From Marinobacter sp. ELB17 (GTDB lineage Bacteria; Pseudomonadota; Gammaproteobacteria; Pseudomonadales; Oleiphilaceae): a stretch of DNA of 64,000 bases. The position numbers and the translations under genes were made by a program. The stretch's first letter is position 1, and each line of letters opens with the position of its first letter. Where the stretch lies: NCBI RefSeq assembly GCF_000169375.1, contig NZ_AAXY01000009.1:62001-126000 (forward strand), read 5' to 3'. This document shows positions 26,541-34,322 of the stretch, piece by piece. Below the pieces are notes generated by a model that ran no database searches, was not told where the DNA came from, and was given only the letters and a program-made list of their open reading frames with translations.

Positions 26541-27908
26541 TTATGGCTCTAGACCCTTTTCCATTGCCTGAGCCGTGTTCAGCAATGCGGTGTCAGCACC
26601 ATTGCGACCGACCAGCATAAGCCCACTGGGGACATCACCGGAGCGATGATTAGGTAAGGTGATCGCACACAAATCCAGCAGGTTTGCCACCGTTGGATTA
26701 CGCAAAATCAACAGGTTCAGGCGCGCATAATCTTCGTCGGTCTCAAGCTCTGTCAGCAGCGGCGGCTCAATAGGAACAGTAGGCGCAAGCAGCCCATCGT
26801 AAGATGCAAGCCACTCATCGGCCTGTTTTATGCGCGCGGCCCGGCAGCGCACCAGTTCCAGATAGTCCGCGGCACTGATACCCGCGCCCCTTTCCATACG
26901 CATTCGCACACGGGGATCGTATTCGTCGCCATGCTGCTGCAACCAGTCCCGATGGATATGGTAACTTTCCGCCGCGGTAAATCCGCCGCCAGCCAGCAGT
27001 TCGGGAAGTGCATCCAACACCGGCGCTGGCGCCTCTACAATCTGGGCACCGCAGTCGCGTAATTGCTGAAGGCTGCGGGAGAAAGCGGCCGAAACCGCCA
27101 CTGACACATCGTCCAACATGAAATTGGTGGGCACCACAAAGCGGCGACCGCGAAGGCCCACAGGCGCGCTGGGTTGCCAGCGCTGGCCAGCAAGCACCGC
27201 GTCAATACGAGCGCAACACTCAACGCTGCGGGCAATTGGACCGATGGAATCCAGAGTGTTAGATAACGGAAATACACCCTGCCGGGGTATGCGCTGCTGG
27301 GACGGTTTGAACCCGACCAAGCCGCAGAACGCCGCCGGAATACGCACCGACCCACCGGTATCGGTGCCGATCGCCGCAACCGCCATGCCCTGAGCCACCG
27401 CCGACGCCGCTCCCGACGACGAACCACCGCAGATGCGCCCGGGGGCCAGGGGGTTTGCCGGCGATCCATAGTGGGGGTTAAGCCCCAGCCCGGAATAGGC
27501 GAATTCTGTCATATTGGTGTGCCCGGTAACCACCGCACCCGCACTGCGCAAGCGGGACACAATCAGCGCGTCACTTTGCGCTATCTGCTTCCACCACTTG
27601 GATCCCGAGTGGGTCACTTCACCAGCCACATCAAACAGAGCCTTGAGTGCGATCGGCAACCCGGCCAGCTCACCCAGCGGCACGCCACCTTTTTGGAGAG
27701 CATCAATGGCCGCCGCTTCGGCTTTCGCGGTAGGATCAAAACGGGCTGTATACACCTGATTGCGAGGGTCATCGTGCAGATCGGCATTGGTCAGGCAAGC
27801 TTCCAGAAGAGTGCTTGCCTGCCATTTTTTCTGACCTATATCCGCCAGCAAAGAGGCCACCGTCGCTTTCCCCAAATCTACAGGAGCGAGGCCCGGCTGC
27901 TGCATCAT
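26541..27908 (-). CDS. amidase-signature hydrolase
   Basis: A 455-residue amidase-signature enzyme with Lys89 (I-A-L-K-A-L-F), the Gly/Ser-rich C-G-G-S-S-S-G loop (160-166) and nucleophile Ser187 in T-D-T-G-G-S-V-R: the complete Ser-cisSer-Lys triad. The sequence resembles AtzF/allophanate-hydrolase-like and GatA-like amidases acting on small amides. It overlaps the DUF2848 gene by 4 bases, so the two are translationally coupled. With a TRAP transporter upstream it probably hydrolyses the imported compound or a product of it (inference). Confidence 0.9.
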   Translation of the reverse strand: MMQQPGLAPVDLGKATVASLLADIGQKKWQASTLLEACLTNADLHDDPRNQVYTARFDPTAKAEAAAIDALQKGGVPLGELAGLPIALKALFDVAGEVTHSGSKWWKQIAQSDALIVSRLRSAGAVVTGHTNMTEFAYSGLGLNPHYGSPANPLAPGRICGGSSSGAASAVAQGMAVAAIGTDTGGSVRIPAAFCGLVGFKPSQQRIPRQGVFPLSNTLDSIGPIARSVECCARIDAVLAGQRWQPSAPVGLRGRRFVVPTNFMLDDVSVAVSAAFSRSLQQLRDCGAQIVEAPAPVLDALPELLAGGGFTAAESYHIHRDWLQQHGDEYDPRVRMRMERGAGISAADYLELVRCRAARIKQADEWLASYDGLLAPTVPIEPPLLTELETDEDYARLNLLILRNPTVANLLDLCAITLPNHRSGDVPSGLMLVGRNGADTALLNTAQAMEKGLEP

Positions 27909-28582
27909 TTCACCACCGATAATGTATTTGTGTTGTAGAAATGCTCGATTTTGCGGCCGGTTACCGGGTCCTCAAGCACCACACGGAAGGCTTCGGACGG
28001 GCGCACACCACCAATGACCGGCAAGGTGCCACAGAGCATGGCCTGGCCAGGAGCAAGCTGGGTTTGGTCCAGACCAAACCGGCGTAGGAGCTCCTGGGGA
28101 TGTAACAACCCAGTTACGCCGCCTTGCTGATAAAGCACTTCTTCGCCATTGAACGTTGCGTAGGAGGCCATGGTCAGCTGATCCCAATGATCAATCACGC
28201 TTTCCAGCGTCCATACCTGTCTGCTCACCGGCTTGGCGCAGACCTGCTTGGAATGTGCCACTGACCAGGCTTCGGCTTCGCGGTCGGTATGGTCAGAGCC
28301 AATGCTAACGAGCGTGCCCTGCGGGGCTCCTATCAACACAACTTCTACTTCACCGCTGGATTCGCCACCCAATACCTGAACGGTCGCCGCCGTGGTTAGC
28401 TGATCCGCCGCTACCCGGTAGAACAAAGGCGTGCTGGAAGGCGGGGTTACACCAATCGCCTTGAGTTCTTCAATGTGCTCATCAATTCCCGCCTGCTCAC
28501 GGCCGGCCCATCCGGCAATAATCAGCTCTTGGATGTCGACCTCAAGAGCTTCATCGGTATCTACCATATAAAATGTTGTCAT
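27905..28582 (-). CDS. DUF2848 family protein
   Basis: A 225-residue protein of a family without an established reaction. The C-terminal half shows a fold-like pattern shared with fumarylacetoacetate hydrolases (M-L-C-G-T-L-P-V-I-G-G-V-R-P-S-E). S-D-H-T-D-R-E-A-E in the middle is its most acidic, metal-site-like segment. Its stop overlaps the amidase start by 4 bases, and a TRAP permease lies 36 bases upstream. Probably a cytoplasmic hydrolase of the imported substrate; not proven. Confidence 0.8.
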   Translation of the reverse strand: MTTFYMVDTDEALEVDIQELIIAGWAGREQAGIDEHIEELKAIGVTPPSSTPLFYRVAADQLTTAATVQVLGGESSGEVEVVLIGAPQGTLVSIGSDHTDREAEAWSVAHSKQVCAKPVSRQVWTLESVIDHWDQLTMASYATFNGEEVLYQQGGVTGLLHPQELLRRFGLDQTQLAPGQAMLCGTLPVIGGVRPSEAFRVVLEDPVTGRKIEHFYNTNTLSVVK

Positions 28583-28618
28583 GAACGAATCCTGTTATTG
28601 CTATTTATGGGTGAATAA

Positions 28619-29902
28619 TCAGTTCAGTATTTCGGGCAGATACAAAGCCAGCGATGGGAAGGCGACAAGCAGCACGACCATAATCATCATGAAGGCCACG
28701 TAGGGCATGGCGCCAATCATTACATCGTTGAACGAGCCGCCCTTACGAACGCTCTGTACCACATACAGGTTGAGACCCACCGGCGGTGTAATCAAAGCCA
28801 TTTCAATCAGCAGAATCAGCAAGATGCCAAACCAGACCGGATCAAAACCCAGGGCAATAATGACCGGTGCGACAATCGGGATGGTAATAACCATCAACGA
28901 CAGGGTCTCGATGAAAAAGCCCAGCACTATGTACAGGCCAATAATCAGAAGCAGCGTCATATAAGGCCCAAGCCCGGCTGACTCCAGAAACGAACTCAGT
29001 TCCCGGGTGATCCCCGCTGAGGCCAGTACGAAGTTGAGAAAATACGAAGCGATGATAATCAACACAATCATGCCGGTTGTGCGCATGGTGCCCTCAAGAG
29101 CTTCCATAACCACACGGCCGCTGAGCTTACCCATGAATAAAGCAATCAGCAGCGCGCCTATAACACCCAGAGAGGCCGCCTCGGTGGGCGTTGCCCAACC
29201 GGCATAAATCGAGCCGACGACAATACCAAACAGCCCCAACACCGGAACCAGGCTGATAAGGCCGACAAAACGCTCGCGCCAGCTGTGATAGGTGCTAGGC
29301 CCGCCAAGCGATGGCCGCCACAGGCAAATCAACGCCGTGCCTACGGCAAACAGCAATGCCAGCAGCAAGCCTGGCACCAGCCCAGCCGCAAACAATTTGG
29401 GAATCGACGTTTCGGTCAAAAAGCCGTAAACAATCAGATTAATCGACGGAGGGATCATGATTCCCAAAGTGCCACCAGCCGCAATCGAACCGGTGAAAAG
29501 CTTGGGGTCGTAATTCATCGCCTTGCCTTGCGGAATGGCAACCGTGCCAATGGTGGCCGCAGTCGCAACACTGGAGCCTGACGTTGCGGAAAACAGCGTG
29601 GCAGTAGCAATATTGGCATGCAGCAAACCGCCAGGTAGCCAAGACAGCCAGCTTTCAAGCGCCCGGTAAGTGCTCTTGGCGATGCCGGTGCGAACCAGTA
29701 TTTCGCCCAGCAATATAAACAGTGGGATTGCGATCAGCAGAAAGCTGTCGGAAGCCGACCACAGCACATCCCCCATCGCGTTAACCAGCGGGAAGGGAGA
29801 AAAGAACTCATCCAGAAACAGCCCCAGCACAATCAATGTGGCGGCAACCGGAACGCTCAAAATCAGCAGAACCAACAGAACAACCAGCGAAATAAGAATC
29901 AT
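28619..29902 (-). CDS. dctM: TRAP transporter large permease
   Basis: A 427-residue inner-membrane subunit with about 12 hydrophobic helices; it carries substrate with sodium together with DctQ. DctM features include the N-terminal L-L-V-L-L-I-L-S-V-P-V-A, the D-S-F-L-L-I-A-I-P-L-F-I-L-L-G-E segment, and G-G-T-L-G-I-M-I-P-P-S. It overlaps dctQ by 4 bases (29899-29902). Confidence 0.95.
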   Translation of the reverse strand: MILISLVVLLVLLILSVPVAATLIVLGLFLDEFFSPFPLVNAMGDVLWSASDSFLLIAIPLFILLGEILVRTGIAKSTYRALESWLSWLPGGLLHANIATATLFSATSGSSVATAATIGTVAIPQGKAMNYDPKLFTGSIAAGGTLGIMIPPSINLIVYGFLTETSIPKLFAAGLVPGLLLALLFAVGTALICLWRPSLGGPSTYHSWRERFVGLISLVPVLGLFGIVVGSIYAGWATPTEAASLGVIGALLIALFMGKLSGRVVMEALEGTMRTTGMIVLIIIASYFLNFVLASAGITRELSSFLESAGLGPYMTLLLIIGLYIVLGFFIETLSLMVITIPIVAPVIIALGFDPVWFGILLILLIEMALITPPVGLNLYVVQSVRKGGSFNDVMIGAMPYVAFMMIMVVLLVAFPSLALYLPEILN

Positions 29903-30495
29903 GAGGCCGTTTCCCTATTCTCTTCAGCAACCTGCTCATCCAGCGTTGGGCTGCCGGCAATTCTTTGCACGTCTTCCATGTTGCCGCTTAACAAACCAAA
30001 CAGCACACGAAGAGATAGCAGAACAACAGCAAGGCCAAACCAGGCCAGGCCAATCAGCCAAAGCAGTTGGGGTATCCAAATAGGCGTGCCAAGAGGCGTA
30101 TTCGCTCTGGCGCCCCCGGTAAATGACAGCTGGGTCACTTCAAACGCCGCACCAACAACCAGAATGCAAAAAAGCGCCAGAGACAACAGCGCAATGAGAT
30201 CAAGCACGCTACGCACACTCGTGGGAAGCGTCAGGTACAGAGCATCGATGCGGATGTGAGCTTTGCGCATCAAGGTGTAAGCGAAAGCCCAACTTGAGCT
30301 GATGGCCATGATGTAGCCGGTTATCTCGGTCGCGTGAACACCAGACCGACCGAAAAACTGACGCGAAAGCACTTCTGTTGTTACCAGGCCGACCGTCAGA
30401 AGAATCAGTAAGCCTCCTGCCCGCGCCATCCATAACGAACCTGTGTCTACACCGACAAGTATTCGATCAAGACCGCTATTAATCTGTTGCAACAT
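29899..30495 (-). CDS. dctQ: TRAP transporter small permease
   Basis: A 198-residue four-helix DctQ subunit with T-E-V-L-S-R-Q-F-F-G-R after helix 1 and E-I-T-G-Y-I-M-A-I-S-S-S-W-A in helix 2. ATG 30495 is chosen over a start at 30525 because GGAG lies about 7 bases upstream on the minus strand. The large subunit is coupled downstream; a stem-loop separates it from the binding-protein gene upstream. Confidence 0.93.
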   Translation of the reverse strand: MLQQINSGLDRILVGVDTGSLWMARAGGLLILLTVGLVTTEVLSRQFFGRSGVHATEITGYIMAISSSWAFAYTLMRKAHIRIDALYLTLPTSVRSVLDLIALLSLALFCILVVGAAFEVTQLSFTGGARANTPLGTPIWIPQLLWLIGLAWFGLAVVLLSLRVLFGLLSGNMEDVQRIAGSPTLDEQVAEENRETAS

Positions 30496-30510
30496 AGAAT
30501 TCTCCAGGGC

Positions 30511-30541
30511 GAGCCAGGGCTGCACTAGGCAGCCCTGGCTC
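30511..30541 (-). other. intercistronic stem-loop between dctP and dctQ
   Basis: A perfect 13-bp stem (GAGCCAGGGCTGC, 30511-30523, with 30529-30541) and a 5-base loop. No T run follows in the direction of transcription. Such hairpins typically protect the 3' end of the abundant binding-protein message and lower permease expression. Confidence 0.75.
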
Positions 30542-30559
30542 CATCAGCTAACCAACGCC

Positions 30560-31624
30560 TTATTTTTTTGCAGTAAGGCCAGTTACCTCGCCGATAGTCT
30601 CATTCCAGCGATCAACCCAGCGCTGATCAACACGGTTTGCCCAGTTGGGCAGCAATGTTTCTTGAAGATGGCGAGATACTTCGGTGAAGTCTGCATCAGT
30701 GGTTTTAACCAGAACCATGTCTCCAGGCTCGCCGCGCGAACACTCGCCCTGGCCGGTCAAGCAAGCGATGCCTTCGAGAGTCTCACCTACGGCAGACTCC
30801 CAAACCGGGTTTTCATAGTTGACCTGAATTTCATTCTGCAGCCATTCCTGAGTTTCCTCAGACAAGGACGCCCACTTTTTGCCGTTCATCGCGGTTATTA
30901 CATGATCCCAGCCGCCGACAGGCAGCGGGTAAAGATGCGTGGTCACCTCATGCCAGCCTGAACTGTAACCCGAGAGCGATCCGGTCACTGCACAGTCAAT
31001 AACACCACGTTGCAAAGCACCTGGCACTTCGCTGAAATTCAGGGTTATGCCTTCAGCGCCAATGGCTTGCAGAAACTCTGCCGTGGTGCGCCCGCTGGCG
31101 CGAACTTTCTTGCCTTTAAGATCCAGCAGCCCGTTAATTTCTGTATTGCAGAACACCACCTGGGACGGATACGGCACAATGGCAAGCAGCTTTGCATTGT
31201 CAAAACGCTCGGCAAAGGCATCGGTCAGAACGGGGCGATAGGCGTTAGCTATTTTCCGCGCCGATTCCACATCCGGAGCCATCATTGGCATATCGAGGCC
31301 TTCAAGCTCGGGGGCATCCGCAACCGCGTAATCCGCAACAGTGGAGGTTACTTCGATAACGTTGCGCGCCATCAAACGGTACACCTCACCGCCACCCAGG
31401 CCCATTTGGTCAAAGGTAGATACTTGGGTTGAGATGTTTCCAGCGGAAGCTTCGGGTACATGTGTCTCCCAAAAGGGTTTTTCAAAATTCTTATACAAAG
31501 AGAGGCTGCTCCAACTTCCAACATAGGCAATGCTGGTCTTGTCCAGGTTTTGAGCCATCGCCTGGGGCGCTGCTACCATCAGTGCGGCGGTAATTGCAGA
31601 TGCAAGATAGGTTCTTTTAATCAT
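30560..31624 (-). CDS. dctP: TRAP transporter solute-binding protein
   Basis: A 354-residue periplasmic binding protein with a signal peptide (K-R-T-Y, hydrophobic core, A-Q-A-M-A-Q). The DctP-type domain has the ligand-carboxylate Arg region G-K-K-V-R-A-S-G-R and W-D-H-V-I-T. ATG 31624 is preferred over the GTG at 31630, which lies too close to the AAGGA site. The ligand is probably a carboxylate, as for most of the family; identity unknown. First transporter gene in the order dctP-dctQ-dctM. Confidence 0.93.
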   Translation of the reverse strand: MIKRTYLASAITAALMVAAPQAMAQNLDKTSIAYVGSWSSLSLYKNFEKPFWETHVPEASAGNISTQVSTFDQMGLGGGEVYRLMARNVIEVTSTVADYAVADAPELEGLDMPMMAPDVESARKIANAYRPVLTDAFAERFDNAKLLAIVPYPSQVVFCNTEINGLLDLKGKKVRASGRTTAEFLQAIGAEGITLNFSEVPGALQRGVIDCAVTGSLSGYSSGWHEVTTHLYPLPVGGWDHVITAMNGKKWASLSEETQEWLQNEIQVNYENPVWESAVGETLEGIACLTGQGECSRGEPGDMVLVKTTDADFTEVSRHLQETLLPNWANRVDQRWVDRWNETIGEVTGLTAKK

Positions 31625-31654
31625 TGCCACGTTCCTTTTTTCATTGTTGTAGGG

Positions 31655-32458
31655 TTAAAACAAAGTTATCTGACTTTCGGGGATATCCGTAACCAGCATG
31701 TGACCCGGGGTGTGAGTGATCGCAAATTCGATGCCCGAGTCCATAAGGATCTGCTGCGGCGTAACACCACAAGCCCAGAACACAGGTATTTCATCATCTG
31801 CTACCGAAACCGCGTCGCCGTATTCCGGTGACCCCAGATTCGCGATACCAATGAGTGATGGATCGCCAAGGTGTACCGGAGCGCCGTGGGTCTGAGGAAA
31901 TCGCGTGGTAATTTGAATAGCTCGAATGGCCTCGGCAGCCTTGAAAGGGCGCATGGATACAACCATGTTGCCACTGAACCCCCCAGCCGGTTGCAGCGGA
32001 ATCGACGTTTTGTACATGGGAATGTTGCGGCCTTCCTCTATGTGCCGCACCGGCACGCCATTTTGCAGCAAAGCATGTTCGAAACTGAATGAACAACCCA
32101 GGGCAAAGGTAACCAGATCATCGCGCCACACGTCCGCAACGTCGTTCTGCGTACTGGCGAATTTTCCATTGCGATAAACCCGGTAAGAAGGCACATCACG
32201 AGCAATGTCCAGATCGTCACCTAGCGCATTGCATTGCCTGCTTCCCGGCTCACTGACCGCTAGTACCGGGCAGGGCTTGGGATTTGCCTGGCAGAAACGC
32301 AGAAAACCATTGGCTTGTTCTTCCGGTAGTATGACCAGGTTAACTTGCACAAATCTGCTCGCCATACCTGCGGTCGGGCCAACATAGGAACCATTACGTG
32401 CAGCGAGCCTGACGTCATTTGGTCTTGAAAAAATTTGAGGGTGATCTGTAGCAACCAT
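31655..32458 (-). CDS. DUF1445 putative hydro-lyase / D-glutamate cyclase family
   Basis: A 267-residue cytoplasmic protein of the DUF1445 family. Conserved parts visible: V-Q-V-N-L-V-I-L-P near the N-terminus, [13 protein letters not shown] and [11 protein letters not shown] mammalian member is D-glutamate cyclase, making 5-oxo-D-proline; bacterial members often sit near oxoproline or amide catabolism (established loosely). It is upstream of dctP on the same strand with a 30-base gap, so it opens the catabolic operon. Confidence 0.85.
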   Translation of the reverse strand: MVATDHPQIFSRPNDVRLAARNGSYVGPTAGMASRFVQVNLVILPEEQANGFLRFCQANPKPCPVLAVSEPGSRQCNALGDDLDIARDVPSYRVYRNGKFASTQNDVADVWRDDLVTFALGCSFSFEHALLQNGVPVRHIEEGRNIPMYKTSIPLQPAGGFSGNMVVSMRPFKAAEAIRAIQITTRFPQTHGAPVHLGDPSLIGIANLGSPEYGDAVSVADDEIPVFWACGVTPQQILMDSGIEFAITHTPGHMLVTDIPESQITLF

Positions 32459-32575
32459 TTTTCTGCCCTAGTTTACTTTTCATTAAATTAGCGCAGAAAC
32501 AATGATAAGTACAAATCGAATTTTAATATCAACTTTGATCGAAAAAACTGATCAGTTAGCGAAAGAGGGAGGTTT

Positions 32576-33460
32576 TTAGAGCGATTTCTGCGTCACAATT
32601 TTGAGCGAAAGGTCTGCCACGGCCCGCACAACATTGGCACCCGGAGCAGCGCAATAGGCCATATTGAAAATCAGATTGGGAATACTGGCCTCAACTTGAA
32701 ACTCGCGGAGTTGCCCACTCGCAAGCTCTCTTTTGATAATTTCTTTGGGCAATGCGCTCACCCCGATCCCATCCAGAGCCATGCGGATGATGGTGGATAA
32801 AGACGAGCTAGAATGAATCTGAGCGGAATTGCTCATTTCATTGACCAGAGCGCGAATGTTTACGTGGGGTTCGCTCATTCTGGGGTAAGTGATAATCGGC
32901 AGTTTTGCCAAATCAAAAAGGCTTACGGGTTCAGGGGGTAACGTCAGTTTCGGGCTGACAACCCATATTAGCGGGTAATTATAAAACGGGGTACAAAAGA
33001 AGCCCTCCTGTTTCACTTCTCCAATCAGAAAGGCAATATCAATTTCTCGTTTTATCAGCTTCTCCGCAAGATTGACCGAAATATCAATATCCAATTCCAG
33101 GTTAATAGCTGGGTAGGTTTCATTAATTCGCTCTATCAGTTCAGGCAGCCAGGTGTATGCAATCGTTTCCGCAGCACCCAAACGAATGCTGCCCTTAATG
33201 GTGTCAGAGCTTGCAACGGCTTCCAGTAATTCCGCGTGGAGTTGCAGAATTTTTTCGGTGTAAAACAAAGCCTGCCGACCTTTTGACGTCAGTACTACAT
33301 TGCGCCCCGAGCGGTCAAAAAGCTCAATACCAAGCTCATCCTCAAGGCCTGAAATGCGTGCAGAAATAGCCGGTTGTGACGCGTACAATTTTTTCGCTGC
33401 GGCTCGAAAACTGCCTAGTTTTGAAATCCAAAAAAAAGTTTCTAACGCCTTGATATTCAA
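32576..33460 (-). CDS. LysR-type regulator of the TRAP/amidase cassette
   Basis: A 294-residue regulator with N-terminal HTH (A-L-E-T-F-F-W-I-S-K-L-G-S-F-R-A-A-A) and an effector domain. The start codon is TTG at 33460, fixed by the family N-terminus (M-N-I-K-A-L-E-T-F) and an AGAGAG site about 8 bases upstream. It is in the same direction as the operon it precedes, separated by 117 AT-rich bases, where its target promoter is likely. Inducer unknown, presumably the transported compound. Confidence 0.85.
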   Translation of the reverse strand: MNIKALETFFWISKLGSFRAAAKKLYASQPAISARISGLEDELGIELFDRSGRNVVLTSKGRQALFYTEKILQLHAELLEAVASSDTIKGSIRLGAAETIAYTWLPELIERINETYPAINLELDIDISVNLAEKLIKREIDIAFLIGEVKQEGFFCTPFYNYPLIWVVSPKLTLPPEPVSLFDLAKLPIITYPRMSEPHVNIRALVNEMSNSAQIHSSSSLSTIIRMALDGIGVSALPKEIIKRELASGQLREFQVEASIPNLIFNMAYCAAPGANVVRAVADLSLKIVTQKSL

Positions 33461-33792
33461 AATAAAACTCTCTTTATCTGCCGATTAATTATCAGCGCGA
33501 TGATCGCGCCAAGCATCTACGATGCGCTGCTCAGTTGGGCTGAGCGAAAAGATGCCTTCATGACCGAAGATGCGTCCAATATTATACTCTTTCTAAAGCC
33601 TTTCTCATTATATGCAGGTGAATAATTCAACCATTCACTTTTTATGAGATGGCTTAACGATCAATCGACCGAGCATAACTCCGTCGGAGTTTTACTATAA
33701 TGAGAGTTTTCTAAACGTAATATTTTTAACCGCTATTTATCTTTTTCTGTAAGGGTTTAAATGTACTCAGTGAGTCTAGAGCAGTCACTTAA
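33461..33792. other. intergenic remnant region before the right IS5 fragment
   Basis: 332 AT-rich bases without a supportable gene. A 10-bp inverted repeat TCTCATTATA (33603-33612) / TATAATGAGA (33696-33705) brackets 83 bases and includes a short ACTCC/GGAGT hairpin, so a small decayed mobile element is possible. A 41-codon open frame from about 33502 encodes nothing recognised. Confidence 0.45.
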
Positions 33793-34018
33793 GGAAACGC
33801 TGATTAATTCCTCATTGACACAGTTTCCAGTAAAATAAGGGCTTCTGCCACTACCTTGACCAGGAACTGCCATGCAGCAAACGAGTTTCGCCCAAGCTAA
33901 ATATTCTGCCAAAAGAAAGACCACTCGCCGTGAGCGGTTCCTTGCAGAAGTGGAGCACGTTGTGCCTTGGGCCAATCTTTTACTGGCACGGAGACTGAAG
34001 CGGTATCAGTGTGCCTAA
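33793..34018 (+). mobile_element. IS5-family remnant (right of cassette), 5' end only
   Basis: ATG 33872 opens 48 codons whose first ~36 match an IS5-type transposase start: Q-T-S-F-A-Q-A-K-Y-S-A-K and R-R-E-R-F-L-A-E-V-E-H-V-V-P-W. The frame then runs out at a stop (34016-34018). The segment is clearly related to the left fragment (Q-A-K-F-A-A-K-K-K-K-T-W-R-E-R-F-L-A-E). About 80 bases upstream, TTAA followed by GGAAACGCTGATTAATTC (from 33793) has the form of an IS5 target site plus terminal repeat; no matching right end was found. Confidence 0.75.
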
Positions 34019-34322
34019 ACTCTGCCGAAAGGGCGGAAAATGCGCCAAAAAATGCGTTTTGTCTGCAGAATTCTGATTGTGCGTTGGGAAATTGATGAAA
34101 TGCCGCCTGTTTGGAGAGGGCTATACAATTTTTTGAGCGCTTGGCCTTTGGCCAGGCGTCGTCTGGCCAAAGGCTTTGATGCGCGGAGCCACAGGTTATT
34201 GGTGTATCCGCGTGCTGCTCCATATAATGTTTCGCGCTAACGGGTCGTGATTATTCCGAGCGCACAGGGTAGCATCACGGGCTCCTTAAACATTAGGCAG
34301 TACGGGCAAAAAAGAGGCATCC
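34019..34322. other. intergenic region upstream of parC with a perfect hairpin
   Basis: GCCTTTGGCCAG (34144-34155) pairs exactly with 34163-34174 across a 7-base loop, followed by a weak T-rich stretch (TTTGATG). It could be a leftover terminator from the interrupted upstream unit. Otherwise no gene is seen; the parC promoter must lie between here and 34322. Confidence 0.5.

Noticed and set aside
33495..33509. 15-base palindrome GCGCGATGATCGCGC
   Set aside because: Single occurrence, short, and GC-rich palindromes of this size arise by chance; no supporting context.
33502..33627. 41-codon open frame between LysR gene and right IS5 fragment
   Set aside because: No recognisable family; probably a leftover of older coding DNA, too weak to call.
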